A stretch of 64,000 nucleotides of DNA from positions 422,497,757 through 422,561,756 of the forward strand of contig NC_081415.1 of assembly GCF_030272615.1 (NCBI RefSeq). The letters are read 5' to 3'. Origin of the DNA: Cryptomeria japonica (Eukaryota > Streptophyta > Pinopsida > Cupressales > Cupressaceae). The position numbers and the translations under genes are program-made. The notes beneath the pieces were generated by a model, which worked only from the letters and a program-made list of their open reading frames with translations, made no database searches and was not told where the DNA came from. The stretch's first letter is position 1; each line of letters begins with the position of its first letter. Shown in pieces: positions 11,094 through 23,110 of the stretch.

Positions 11094-11996
11094 GAAGAAT
11101 GATGAGGAGTAAGGATGACGAGGAAGCAGTGGTGTGCCCCCTCAAGAGGACATACGGGTTCGAAGAACACGAGTGTGCTCTCGAAAGGAATTAGAAGAAT
11201 AAGTGATGAAAGGATGAAGATAATGAAAGAGGGAACTAGGATGTGTTAGAGCGTTGTGAATGAAATGAGACAAAGAAATGATAAATGGATTGGATTTTTT
11301 GTTGACCAAGTATAGAGAGAAAACTTAGATTTGATGTTGCCATGGATATTCTATACCACTGATTATAAGAACTAGGATGATATGAAGATCTGAAGCGTGG
11401 ACTGACACTCAGTTGAACAGGAATGCCTTGCACATAATCATGCAAGTGTTGATAAACACTAATGCAGGGTTGTTGGTTCATACAAGGAAGACCTTCAAAC
11501 ACACCATGCCATGAAAACTATGCCCCATTATACACCAGCCAAGACATACCAAGATATAGGATGATCAAGGCAATCCTGAACAAGTATATTCTTGGGACAC
11601 AAGATGAAAACAAAGCAAAAAGCTCAAGCATGCAAACAACATGCACATGACCAACTGACATCTCTTGCCATGAGTAGGACATGGATTTGGATAAACTGTC
11701 GGACTAGGGAAGGATACATCCCAATGGGTAGGTGATGGATTGATTGGCGGATGACAAAAGACAAGTTGGATGTGCAAGATCTGCAAGTGAGAGGATTGCC
11801 ACTTGGATTTGATTAGCGTAGTATAGATGGGTGCTTGGATTAGGCACAAGTCAGTGCGAGCTCAGGTAGATGGGGAAAGCTCAGTTTGACAGATTGGATA
11901 GGATTGGAATAAGAATAAATGATTATATAGGATGAAAAAGGGGGATGGATGATTGAGTAGGATTGGATTGGGGTTGGGATTATTGATTAAATTGGG

Positions 11997-12180
11997 AGAG
12001 ATGGAGAATATGATTGGATGAGATAGGATTGGATTAGAAATTGGATAGGATGGGGTGGATTGGTGGATAGGATGTGATTTGAATTGGAAGAGATGGAGAA
12101 TATGATTGGATGATATAAGATTGGATTAGAAATTGGATAGGATCGGGTGAATTGGTGGATAGCATATGATTGAATGGAAC
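11997..12180. repeat. Tandem duplication of about 92 bases
   Basis: Two units starting 'agagatggagaatatgattg' begin at 11997 and 12089. They are nearly the same over about 85 bases, with a few substitutions. The stretch is G/A-rich on the plus strand and lies within the non-coding body of the LARD-like element. Confidence 0.7.
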
Positions 12181-13057
12181 CAATGACAAGGGAGAACCAA
12201 GGATTGGTAAGAGGATAGATGGATGAGGGATTTGTTTGGATAGGAGATGGAGGGAATAAGTGGATGGATATGGATAGGAAATGGAGGAATAAAGGATGGA
12301 GGTTAGGGTGATGGAGACCCAAGGACTATGCTGCAAAGGAGTGCAATGCCCCACACTAGAGGTAGTGGAATTAAGGATGCAATGAATGGTGGATAAAGAT
12401 GTATGAGGTAGAAGGATAATGTGTAATGGATATGGATGGTAGAGGATTAAGGCTTGAATGCTCTAAAGCAGGCATGCATATACATTGTTTTACCTCTTAT
12501 ATGATCAAGATGAAAGATATGAATGGAGGATTTATTTTGATAGGATGAGGGATATGAGATGGAGGATATGGATATGATAGTCAAGATCAAAGATAGGAAA
12601 GGAGAATGGACTTAGATAGGATGCAGATGGATGGGAGGATTGTGTGGGTGAAGTTTGCCCCCAATTATAGAGTGCAAGGGGATGAGGGGATTACACGTGA
12701 TGCTTGTTTGCCAAGTTTTCATCATGGTACGTACCCAAGGCGCCAAAAGAAGTGATTTTCACCATTGGATGAAATGATTTTTTTTTTAATTTTTTTTTTT
12801 TGTATTTTTCTTGATTTTTTTTTTTGAATTTTAATTATTTTTGAATTTTTGGAATAGTTTGGATGGATAAGGATGAGGATGAGTAGATATGAAAGATAGT
12901 GGATGTGTGGAGGAAGGGAGGACTCAAGCATCTAGTTACATATATGGTATCCCTTAGTGTTTCTTTGAAGTGGAGGTATGCTCATAGATGTTAGTAACAA
13001 TAATTGGGGAGATGAAATGGATAGGGGATGAAAGATAAGGATTTTGAAAGGATAGGA

Positions 13058-13468
13058 CTAACGGAATGGGATTGTGAAAAATTGATGGTGGATAATGGAT
13101 GGGGTTTTGAATAATTTGTGGAAGATCAACATTGGCACACACCTTGAAGGGTGGTGGAGTAGTGGAGGAGAGTGTTTCGGATTAGATGGGGGATAGAGTG
13201 TGGATTTTAGGAAATGAGGACCTAAAATAGAAGGAGTTGGGATGGTGGATTTTGGGACATAAGGACCCAAAATGGATTTTGAAGATGGAGGAGTATTAGG
13301 TGGAGGATTGGAGGACTTATGAATGGATGGAGCTTTTGGATCAGCAAGTTTGGATGCCAATTTTGATTTTACTTTGGGATGCATTTCTTCTTTGGGAATC
13401 CACATAGTTTTTGATTTTTTCTTTTGGGGCCTTTGTGGCCTTTTTGATTTTTCTTTCTTTCGGATCAC
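13058..13468 (-). CDS. Lys/Pro/Ser-rich hypothetical ORF in LARD
   Basis: This 136-codon ORF starts with a basic stretch (MIRKKEKSKRPQRPQKKKSK) and becomes Pro/Ser-rich, with repeats around ILGP.VPKSTIPTPSILGP. I recognise no domain. The surrounding DNA has the same skewed composition (TTGGA and GGAT words), so the frame may be open by chance. If real, it would be the only product of the element besides the next ORF. It might also be a relic of an extra ORF such as Tat elements can carry. Confidence 0.25.
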   Translation of the reverse strand: MIRKKEKSKRPQRPQKKKSKTMWIPKEEMHPKVKSKLASKLADPKAPSIHKSSNPPPNTPPSSKSILGPYVPKSTIPTPSILGPHFLKSTLYPPSNPKHSPPLLHHPSRCVPMLIFHKLFKTPSIIHHQFFTIPFR

Positions 13469-13857
13469 ATTTTTCTTTTGAGCATGTCATTTTGAGAGGA
13501 CATGTTGATCCTTTGATTTTTGTGGATTTTGAGCTTTATGCTTTTTAGATTGGGCATCCAAATTGCTTTCAATAGAAATGGGATGGGTGCATGAGGATGA
13601 AGGATTGATGGATTTTATGGATGGGATGGTGGAAAGAGGGTGTTGGGAGGCATCCAAGGATGTGTGCCTTGTTGATATTGCTTAGGGATTATTTGAGGTG
13701 ATGGAGTGGTGGATGGAGGGATGTAAGGACCCAATATGGATGAAGGGATGGAGGACTTGAGGAGACTTGGCCACTTTTCTTTGAGGTGAGGATTTTATCT
13801 CCTTTGCTAGCATGTCTTGGATAAGATTATGGATGATGGATTTGGAGGATGTGGACA

Positions 13858-14343
13858 TTAGTATTTTGGAGGATTAAGATTAGATGGAGGATTGGGATTG
13901 GGATTGGGATTGGAATTGGATGGAGGATTAGGATAATGGATTGGGGAATTAGGATTAATGATTGGAGGACTATAGAGTAAAGGATTTGGATGGGGAGTAG
14001 AGGTAATGAATGCATTGTCGAAGGATGGGGATTGGGATGTAGATGAGGGGGGAGATTGAGGTATACATATTGGATTAGAGGAGTATGTGGATGAGGGATA
14101 ATATGGAGATATGGATGGGGAATAAGATGGAGATATGGATGGGGAATAAGATGGATTTCCCTTGTCGAAGGTAGAGGAAGGATAAGAGGTATGGTATAGA
14201 TTGGGATTGGGTGTAATGTGTTGAGATGGGATCGATGAAGGTATGATAGGCGAGTGGGAGATTATGGGATTAACTTGGTAGGAAGATTCGTGAACTTCCA
14301 TGAGCATCTTCTCATACCAAGCTTTGAAATTTTGGGTAGTCAT
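13858..14343 (-). CDS. Pro/Ser/Asn-rich hypothetical ORF in LARD
   Basis: This 161-codon ORF begins MTTQNFKAWYEKMLMEVHE, a normal-looking helical head, then turns into a Ser/Pro/Tyr/Asn tail with repeats (SPSISPSYSPSISPYY, NPNPNPNPP). The tail reflects short DNA repeats such as 'ggatggggaataagatg'. The head is the only part of the element with balanced amino acid use and might be a true relic. There is no known domain, and the frame is lost downstream. Confidence 0.3.
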   Translation of the reverse strand: MTTQNFKAWYEKMLMEVHESSYQVNPIISHSPIIPSSIPSQHITPNPNLYHTSYPSSTFDKGNPSYSPSISPSYSPSISPYYPSSTYSSNPICIPQSPPSSTSQSPSFDNAFITSTPHPNPLLYSPPIINPNSPIHYPNPPSNSNPNPNPNPPSNLNPPKY

Positions 14344-14449
14344 GTTGAGAGTGAAGGATTAGATTGGAATTGGATGAATATGTTTCGGAGGGGAAAGATT
14401 ATGAAAATGATGTTAAATGAAGATGAGGATTAGGAATTGGCTTTGAATG

Positions 14450-14860
14450 ATGATGGATTAGATTTGATTAGAATTAGATTGGATTTGATTTGGATTGGAA
14501 CTGGTGAGTCCTTGGGTTAGGACTTGATTTGATTGGATTGGTCCTTGGATTAGGACTTGATTGGATTGGATTAGCTTGCATTGAATTAGATTAGATTTGA
14601 TTTGATTGGATGATTGATTGAATGGATTGGATTGAATTGGATTAGATGGGATTGGATTGGATTGGATTAGGTTGGATTTGATTTGATTTGATTTGATTGG
14701 ATTGGATTGGATTGGATTGGATTGGATTGGATTGGATTGGATTAGTCCTTGGATTTGATTTGATTTGATTTGATTTGATTTGATTGGATTGGATTGGATT
14801 GGATTAGTCCTTGGATTAGGACTTGGTTTGATTGGATTGGATTTGATAATCGGATTAGGA
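14450..14860. repeat. ATTGG / TTTGA microsatellite region
   Basis: A 400-base imperfect array of 5-base words, ATTGG and TTGAT. It includes nine perfect ATTGG units at 14696-14740 and a run of TTTGA units at about 14756-14785. 'Gtccttggattaggacttg' breaks recur inside it. On the sense (minus) strand of the element it reads CCAAT, so it is a long run of CCAAT-box-like words. Confidence 0.85.
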
Positions 14861-15599
14861 AGATGGATGGATTTGATTGATTGGAATTTTGGAGATTTGA
14901 TTGGATTAGAGGGAGAATGATTATGGAAGAGCGGATAGATAATAGGAAGAATAAAGGGGGATGCTACCCAAAGTTGGATGAATGATTTGGAAAAAAATAT
15001 TGGTTGAGGGAGGATGATTATTTGAGCGGATGAAAGTGGATTGGGGATTGGAGAATTTCTTGGATAGATAGAAATGGATTAAATATTTGATGATGACAAG
15101 ATGGAATTTGGAAAGAGGGATGATTGATTGGTTGTGGGGGATGGACTTGGAAAGAGATGTTAAGTAAAGAAAACACAATGGTCAAAAGAAGTTAGACTCA
15201 AAAAACACTCATGCTCCTTCACAACATATCCTATGGGGAGAAAAAAAAATAGTCAATGGATCCCAACTGGTTTCCCAGCTACGCTTACCCAAAGCGAACA
15301 CTTAGATGCTTGACCCCACTGGCTCCCCTCCACAACACTCACTTCTTCAGGGCAGCCAAGCATCAATTCCCATGAAAACTCCTCATGGAAAACTTTGTGT
15401 CTCTACTAAGGACTGTAAAAATATGGGTGGCTTCAGAGGTCCGACCTCCTGCACCAATGACTAGAAGGTTTTTGGCCACTATGTACAAGGTGTTTAATAT
15501 GTCTTCCCATTAGGAGCTACCCTTCATAGTTGCACAAGTGCAATTGAGGCCTATAGCCCAACGAAGCACTAAGAACTTAGTAGTCACGCAAGTGTGATT

Positions 15600-16000
15600 G
15601 AGATCTCTCGGATCCTACTAAGCACCCAATGTGAGAGTGAACTCTCATATAGCCCCAACCATTGACCCTTTCATCATCAATGTCCTATTTATTATAGTGA
15701 GTTGGGAACTCCAGGTCCGGGTGTACTCACTTGGTTCGTTCCCCTCTTACCTTCTCAAAGAGAAAGTTGGGAGGGCAGGCTCGCTAAGGGTAACACAAGC
15801 AATAAAATTAGAAAAAACCAAAGGGGTCTAGATTTCTGATTGCCTAGATAGGAAAGAGCATACTCTCCTACCCTTTGACTCTTCAATACAAGACTATTTT
15901 TCCCCCTAATTAGATCTAGATGCCTAAGAAAATGATTAAAAGGACACAATGTTTGCTTGTATCTCCTTAGGTAACCTGCAAGAATGATGGATTAGTAGTT
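15600..16000 (-). other. Tat-type leader block in LARD
   Basis: On the minus strand this carries the words 'gagtatgctct', 'aatcagaaa.ctaga', 'gcctgccctccc' and 'agaggggaac.aacc' in the same order as the leader of the Tat element at 59890-60100. It lies between the 5' LTR and the repeat-rich body. The match supports a shared packaging or leader region, and hence trans-mobilisation by a Tat element. Confidence 0.6.
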
Positions 16001-16277
16001 TTTGTGATAATCAATCTTGGGCATTCGAAAGAAAAGAAGCTGCAAACACAAGAGGATTAGCCCAAAAAAAATATTGCAAAATCAGTTTTCTTATGATTTT
16101 CTAAGTAATTTCAAAAAAACGTTTGATAAAAACTGATTTTATATGCTAAAAATATGGAAATCTAAAGTTCAAAAAGAAGGGTTGACTTTGCACATGTTAA
16201 AATATTTTTTAAAAATAGATATGAAAAATCTAAAGACAACCCATTTTAGATCTCTGAATCCCCTTTCCAACGCATTT

Positions 16278-17234
16278 TGGATTGAGGTGGTTAGTGTACA
16301 AACAAAACACTAAAAGATATTAAAACATGAAACATGCATAAAACCACATAAAAACATAAAGACAAAGCTTATACCTTGTTATTTTTACCTCTCCCGCGGA
16401 TTGAGCTTGATGAAGTGGATGATGAGGATGCGCCCTTGATGCTCCACTTGATGTGCTGCTTACTTGATTGTGATGTGGATTGATCTCCTTTGCTCAACAA
16501 GAATAATGGATCTGATAGGATTATTGGATGGACTTTGGATGGATTTGAATTGAAAGATTGGAGAAAGAAGAGGAGAAAAGAGCAGCATGACAATGCATGA
16601 GAAGTGGATGATTTGTGAGGAGAATAGGCTCCAATTTATAGATTGGAGAAGGCCAATGGAGGGCCAATATTGATTTAATTATGAAGGGTTGAGATTGATT
16701 TTAGATAGAAGGCATGAATCAAGGGTGCCTTGGGAAAATAAATAGGAATATAAAATTCCTTTGGAAAAAGGGGGGAGAAATTTGAATTTCAAACATGAGG
16801 AATTAAAAATTCCAAAATAAGGATGCATTGAGGGATTCAAATAAATTTGAATTTCTTTGAGAGACTCAATGTTGATGTGACATGAGTGGGAATAAAAAAT
16901 TGAGGGATAATGATAATCATGATTATGAGAGATTCTAGAAGGATTAATTAGGCTAAGTGGGATTAGGAAAAGTGATTTGTAGGAATCACATGACTAGGTT
17001 AATTAATTAGAATTAATTAACTGAGTGGGTTTAGAGGAAATAATTATTGGAGGGGACTTTAGAGGAATAAGGGAATAATTTATTTATTTGATAAATTAAT
17101 TATTGGACAATAGTGACAGGATTAATTAAATTCGATTTAATTGATTCTTAGAGGAATAAGGATAACACAATTAAAAGTCAATTAATTATGTTGATAGGCT
17201 TAAATTAATTAAATATTAATTTTAGGTGTCTACA
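16278..17234 (-). repeat. LARD-like element 5' LTR
   Basis: This is the partner of the LTR at 9837-10790, with the same TGTAGACACC start on the minus strand (at 17234). Its match stops at 'tggattgagg' (16278), so its U5 end and the adjoining primer binding site seem to have been deleted. AAGTG directly follows at 17235. Confidence 0.8.
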
Positions 17235-17239
17235 AAGTG

Positions 17240-18180
17240 CATGGGGACCTCATTCATGCACTGACACAGGATATCCAACCTATCATATACCCTAGCCATT
17301 TTCACAATGGGGGTTAGATCTTGTTGGTAAAGTTAATCCTACTTCATCCAATGGGCACAAATTCATCTTAATGGCTACTAAGTATTTTACCAAACGGGTC
17401 AAGGAATTTCCTCTAACATACACCATTGGTAAGCAAATAGAAAAATTCATGCTTAACTACATCATTTGTCGGTACGGGATTCCAATATGTATAATCAGTG
17501 ATAATGGACGTTCGTTTAAGAATCAAGGAATGAGTGAACTGTGTGAACAATTCCAGATACAATAGAGATTTGCAATGCCCTATTATCTGCAAAGTAATGG
17601 ACAAGCAGAGGTAAAAAACAAGACAATATTGAAGATCCTGAAGAAAGCTGTCACTGATGCAGGATGAGACTGACATCTCCAGTTAAATCCCACTCTATGG
17701 GCTTACAGAATAGGGGTACACACACCTACAAGAGCAACACCCTATTCATTGGTCTATGGTACATAATCAATATTACCTATTGAGATAGAACTACCATATT
17801 TAAGAGTCTCCCTAAAACACATCATATCAGAGGAATAATATCGAGTTGCAACGTTGCAAGAGATTTAAATGCTCGATGAAAATCGACAAATTGCTTTAAA
17901 TCACTTGCAAGGCTACCAAAATAGACTAAGAAGGAGTTACAATAAATGAGTACGACCAAGGAATTTTGAAGTAGGAGATCTTGGTCTCAAGGAGAACCAA
18001 AGGAACCTAGGAGAGTGTGAAAAGCTAGGGAAGTTTGAACCTAACTAGCTAGGTCCTTTCATCATAACAAGGGTCATAGGAAATAGAGCATATGACTTGG
18101 CTACCATGGAGGGAGATCCACTTCTTGAACCTATGAACAACATGCACCATAAATGATACTACATCTAAGGGATAGGTTAG
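17240..18180 (+). pseudogene. IN: Tat gypsy integrase core and C-terminus
   Basis: This continues the integrase after the LARD-like insert. The DDE core is complete: WGLDLVGK (Asp 17317-17319), ISDNGRSF (Asp 17500-17502) and NGQAEV (Glu 17608-17610), with 35 residues between the last two, as in retroviral integrases. The C-terminal GPFIITRVIGNRAYDL block is at about 18050-18100. Stops occur near 17295, 17563, 17668, 17763 and 17835. The catalytic triad survives, but the frame does not. There is no chromodomain, as expected for Tat. Confidence 0.85.
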
Positions 18181-18346
18181 TTTAGGTTTTAATTTCCACA
18201 TTGCATCTTATTTTATTAAAAAGCATTGCATCACATATAGTTTATTTTTCAAATGAATCACATTCACAAAGTTTCTACATTAGCATGTATCAACATCAAT
18301 AGCACAAGACAACTGTCCAAGTTTATCATCCATTTTCATTCAAGAG
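18181..18346 (+). other. Gypsy 3' spacer before insertion
   Basis: AT-rich sequence after the integrase end with no ORF. It ends with AAGAG (18342-18346), the left copy of the target duplication of the next element. It continues as host gypsy spacer at 25944. Confidence 0.6.
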
Positions 18347-19500
18347 TGTAGTATCATAAAATTGCAACCCTAGCAATTTATGACTACATTAGGGTCCTCA
18401 TGCATGTGAACTCGAATCCTCTAGCCTGATTGGAGATTGACAAGTGCTTGGATTGCAAAAAAAGCTACTTCCTTGGCCTCTGCATCACCCCGACAACATT
18501 TTGTCCTGAAGAAAGGGGTAGGGTCCTTCCTAGAGCATGCCTTGTGGGTTGTGCCTTGGGTGGGAAACTCCCTCGATGTCAACCCATGATGAAATTTAAA
18601 TCCACTAACATGTATTTAAGGGGCATTCATCCTCTCATTTGCATAAGTGGAAGAAGCATAAGCTAGATAGGTCAAAGTTAGAGAGATTCAAGTTGCATAA
18701 GCGATCAAGCATTCAAGCATTCAAGCATTCTTTTCCAGCATTGAGCATTCTCAAGTCTCCCTTCAAGGCTAGGTGTTGCATTCAAGTCAAGGATTCAACC
18801 ATTGAAGAGGAGATCCCTTTCAACATTCAATTCCAAACAAGCATTTTTTATCGGCATTGCTACTATAACCTCCCTTGAGCTGATTTACAATTCAGTCTTT
18901 CATTTACATCCACTTGCAAGTACTTTCTTTCAATACTTGGTTAATTCCAAAATTGGGGTTTGACCTAAAGACAAACCCCCAATCCCAACACATTTCCCTC
19001 TCTTTTCTGTGTGTAGGTTGCAGGTGCACAACTGTACTTTTGGATTCAGGCTTCATTTGCAGAGGCAGAAAAACCCTTTTCATTTCGTGGATTTTTCGGA
19101 AGACCATGTACATTCCCGCCACGGTCCAGACAACTTTTCCTCAAATTCGCAGGGTGACTTGGTCTCTACATTTTACTGCCAAATATAGGTGCACAACTTC
19201 ATCCCATATTCTGATCTCAAGTTATAATCGATTCTTTCACTTTTGCACTACATAATTTAATCAATTCCTTTCCATTTCAAACAAAGAAAAGGGGGATCAT
19301 CCTAACATTCTCAATTCATTCAGAATTTAATCTATCATCTTTGTGTGGAGATTGAATCTAGTGAATTATCTCATCCCTTATCTTCCTAATGTAATGGTGA
19401 AAAGTGCTTGAAGGATAATCAATAGTGAAACTCTCATCTCTCTTTGAGGGAAAGGGTTGTTTTCTTCTTGATCCATCATTCATCATTCTCCTCCATTTCA
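18347..19500 (+). repeat. 5' LTR of gag/protease-only element
   Basis: Runs from TGTAGTATCATAAAATTG to CTCCATTTCA. It is homologous to 24739-25938 and to the solo LTR 7059-8309. It lacks most of the GC-rich hairpin block of the other two. A TATA-like 'gtatttaagg' is near 18612. Confidence 0.8.
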
Positions 19501-19503
19501 TTT

Positions 19504-19516
19504 TGGTGAACCCGAC
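19504..19516 (+). other. Candidate primer binding site
   Basis: TGGTGAACCCGAC starts three bases after the LTR end CA (19500). TGG is what a tRNA CCA end would pair with. I cannot name the tRNA with confidence. Confidence 0.5.
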
Positions 19517-20589
19517 ATCTTGCATGCTTTCCTTTGTACAACATTGCATATTTTTCATTTACAAGTGTCAACTTTCTACCGACTTAGTGGTTAATTCATT
19601 AAAAACCCTAGTTTTTTAAATTAAAATTGAACTTGTGATTTGTAAAAAATTGTTTGTGGTTATCTTAAATCTGAAAATTGTTTTGTTTGTCAAATTCAAT
19701 TCCGTCATTGTCTTGTTCAATTTATAATTAAAATTTACAAAATTAAGAGGTTACTTGTTAAAACACTAATTTTCAAATATCATATTGAACTTGTGCAAAA
19801 ATTGGATTTCAATTTAATTTTTAGATTTCTGCTTGTTCTCATATTTGTCTTCAATCCTACAATTGAAAATTTCAATTTCCCCCCTTTTTCCCAAAATTCA
19901 AATTTCAAAATTAAGTGGTTAGGTCATCAAACTCTAATTTTTAAAATTAATTGGATTTTGTGTAAATTTCAAATCAATTTCAGTTACATTCAGATTTATA
20001 AACATTTTTCAAGGTGTCCCTATCAATTAGGTTTGACCCCTTTCAAAATTGCAATTCAATTCCTCTTTTTCTTCAAAACCCTAATAGGGTCCTATTTTCA
20101 CCTTTGTGCCTTCATTTCGCCCATCTAGAGATCATAAAATTCACCAATTTTTTGGGGTTAGCTTTTAAATCATCATAATAGCCATCCTTGAAAATTTCAA
20201 AAAAAGTTGATCGGACCATGTGCTTTCCGCTACGGTCCTAGGCTTTTTTCCCGAAATATTGGGAGACTGTTATGACTGTATTTAATAGCCTAAATCCAGA
20301 AGATTGGCTGATTTTATCGGGTTTTTATCCCTCTAGAATTGAGAATATCTTCAAAATTCAACATTTCAACTCTCGAGAATTTTTTTTAAATTAAGAGGTT
20401 AATTATAGCCTGCCCTGATTTTAAAAATTCTAATTTTAAAATTCCAATTTCCTTTCCTTTTTGGAAATTGTGTCATCATCTTCCCCCAACAAAGTTCAAA
20501 TTGTGTAATCATTATGTTCTTGAATTTTGCATTACTCAATTTTGTAAGCTTTGTTCCACAATTCAAAATTCAAATTTTCCCTCTAGTGC
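19517..20589 (+). other. Leader of gag/protease-only element
   Basis: About 1.1 kb of T/A-rich sequence with many AAATTT-type words and no convincing ORF between the primer site and the gag start. It presumably serves as the untranslated leader. Confidence 0.5.
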
Positions 20590-22221
20590 ATGAGTTTTAC
20601 AAGTATCAGTCCTACCTATCCTATCCCCATTAGACAAAGCATTAGAATTAAGGCTTCCCAAGGTTTAATTACCGAGGGGATGGAGGCTAATTTGGGTGAC
20701 TTGTTGAATGAGGATCATGCTAATTCTTCCCATCCTAATCATGTGCCTATTGATAGATCTCATGATGCAGAAGAAGCTTTAACTAGGGTTTATTTATATC
20801 ATCTTTCTACATTGGACAATCAATTGGACAATTTTCAATAATGGATGTCCCAAGAATACCCTAATAGTGAAGCTCTTTCATTAATTGAAGGTCTTAAGCG
20901 CATGCTTCAAAGTGATAAGAATGGAATTGATATATTGCGTGGCATTGCACATATTGTTGATTCTAATGTCATTCCTATCAAGAGTTGTGCCGAAACCCTA
21001 GGTTATTCACAACCTTCAACACAAGTCAATTCCTCTATTCCTTTGACCAATCCTATGACTAGTATTCCTACTTTCACATCTAACATCATGACTACTTCAA
21101 CTCAAAATGTCATTCCTACAACCATAGGTCATGGGGGAAATCCCTCTTCTTCATTTAATCCTCCATCAATGCCTATGTCTTCCATGAGTATTCCTATTAT
21201 TCCTCAACCAATCAGTGTGACACAAGGGGGCAATTCCTTCAACAACTTTATTCCTCTTTTAAGTGTCCCTTTTCCTACCCAATCATCACCAATGCCTACT
21301 TATCATAGTGTCCCACCACCTTATTCTCAGTCCATGCCTTCTTTCAACAACATCACACCACCTTCTCAATCACCTATGTCTAACATGAATTCTTCTACCG
21401 AAATGACAATTAACAATCTTGCTCAAATCGTGTCTTCTTTACAAAAACAAATTGGTTTCATGAGTCAATCCAAGTTTAGTGTGCCCACCTTTGATGTTGC
21501 GAGCCCACTTTCTCTTGATATTATTAAAGTCGTGCCACCTAAACATATTGAGATCCCTCAATTGGAACTCTATAATGGAAAAGGTGATCCTCTTATGAAT
21601 GTCAAAACATTTCAAACCTTGTGTACTGATTTTGCTTATGATCAAAGATTGCTTTCAAAATTGTTTACAAGAACACTAAGAGATAAGGCCTTACAATGGT
21701 ATTTCTCTTTGTCTTCTTATTCTATCACTTCATTTCAACAACTAGCAAATGCTTTCATCGAACAATTTCAAAACAACATTGGTCCTAAAATCACTTTGAT
21801 TAATTTAATGCATTGTAAACAAGGTATTAAAGAAAAAGTAACTGATTTCATTGGTAGATATAAGAATTTGTATGCTCAATTTTTTTTTCATGTGCCTGAT
21901 AATGATATTCAAAGAATTTGTATTTCTAATTTACAAAAATATATTAGGGAAAAGCTTCTTTTGTCTGAGTTTTCTTCTTTTCCGTAGTTGTGCGCAACAC
22001 TCCACAATTATCAACTGGCTATGAGTCAAATGGAGCAATCCACTCTTGTGGCTCCGAGTGATAAGGGGGAGAGTGTTCAAAAACCATTTGCGAAGTTCAA
22101 ACCAACAAAAATCTTCATCAAGTCCAATGATCCAATCAACAACAACCATGTGAATGCTACAACAGGTGTGCCTCCTATTTCTAAATTTTTCCAAAGAGAG
22201 ACAATTTACTCCTTTAAATGA
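20590..22221 (+). pseudogene. gag: gag of the non-autonomous element
   Basis: One frame runs from ATG 20590 to 22221, with only two in-frame stops (TAA 20839 and TAG 21985). The head is followed by a Ser/Pro/Met-rich linker (about 21000-21400), then a retrotransposon gag capsid domain: LYNGKGDPLMNVKTFQTLC, then KALQWYFSLSSYSITSFQQL and FIGRYKNLYAQ. This would form the particle. A frame change near 22200 leads into the zinc knuckle. Keeping 380 codons open (20845-21987), while everything else in this tower is heavily broken, suggests a fairly recent or selected gag. Confidence 0.85.
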
Positions 22222-23110
22222 ATCTCTGTATATGTCTCAGTTATTTCATAGAAATGTTATCAAACTTCCTCCTATAAAACAAGTTTATCCTTCCAAACTT
22301 GCATCTCCTTATTTTGATAACAATTCTTTTTGCCAACTTCATCGTCAACCTGGTCATGATACTGAGAAATGTTTTGCATTGAAAAATAAGGTTCAAGACT
22401 TGATTGATAATAATATTGTATTTGTGGAAGGTGTGAATGATAAAGGGAATAAATTAGTTTCTCCTCCTAATAAAACTCTTAAGATTTTCACTAATCCCTT
22501 GCCATCTCATACCTCTAATGTTATTAAGATCGTTCCTAATTCTCTTACTTCTGAAGTATTCATATGTATGGCTCTAAACTTGGTTAATATGGTAGAAACA
22601 CAAGATATGCCTAAGGATCCTTGTATTGCATTTGACCCTAGTGAGACCATTAGAGGACCAGATAACCCTTTATACATAGTTGCAAATGTTAAGGATATCC
22701 CTTGCCATGGTGCCTTGATTGATCCCTCTTGCATGGTTAATGCCATAACTAAAGAGTATCTTTTCACTTTACAATTGCATAAACCACTATATGATGCTTC
22801 TAATGTAGTTGTGAAGTTATTTTATGGTTTCTCTTGTCCTACCATTGGTTCCATCACCCTTCCTATTGAAGTTCATAGTAAATCCTTGGATGTTGACTTT
22901 GTTATCATACCTTCTTCTGAGAAATTCCATGTGAAGCTGGGCTATCCTTGGCTATCTTCCATGAAGGCTATTGCTTCTCCAATCCACAAGTGTCTTAAAT
23001 TTCCTCACAATGGAGAAATAATAACCGTGAACCATAGCTTGTTTTGTCCATCCGAAAGAAGCCCTGGTGTTCCTATTGATATCTTTTGGCCTAAACAATT
23101 TCAAACTTGA
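22154..23110 (+). pseudogene. Zinc knuckle and protease-like domain
   Basis: 318 open codons. Residues 60-73 form a CX2HX4HX4C knuckle (CQLHRQPGHDTEKC, 22331-22372), then KNKVQDLID. The protease-like part has ALIDPSCMVNAI (Asp 22721-22723), where DPS replaces D-T/S-G. A VKLGYPWL strand and HKCLKFPHNG follow, which align in order with the Tat protease ending. With Gly replaced, catalysis is doubtful, but the fold may be kept. No RT follows. Confidence 0.75.

Larger units (their letters stand above)
9813..17234 (-). mobile_element. LARD-like non-autonomous LTR retrotransposon
   Basis: Two direct repeats of about 955 bases (9837-10790 and 16278-17234) flank about 5.5 kb with no gag or pol domain. 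On the minus strand each begins TGTAGACACCTAAAA, the same start as the LTRs of the two Tat elements here. The target duplication AAGTG is perfect (9808-9812 and 17235-17239), and removing one copy plus the insert restores gypsy integrase coding. A polypurine tract lies before the 3' LTR (10791-10805). By eye the LTRs differ at roughly 35 sites (3.5-4%). The 5' leader (15600-16000) resembles that of the Tat element at 57934, so it is probably mobilised by a Tat relative. The U5 end and primer site beside the right LTR are missing. Confidence 0.8.

Noticed and set aside
11987-12354. Overlapping Pro/Ser/Ile-rich minus-strand ORFs
   Set aside because: Open frames in two phases over tandem GGAT words; composition effect, not coding.
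14690-14790. Telomere- or satellite-like array
   Set aside because: The unit is ATTGG/TTTGA, not TTTAGGG, and the array is short and inside a retroelement.
18914-19255. ORFs of 113 and 147 codons in the LTRs at 18914 and 25349
   Set aside because: They share residues because the LTRs are homologous, but have no start conservation and no domain.
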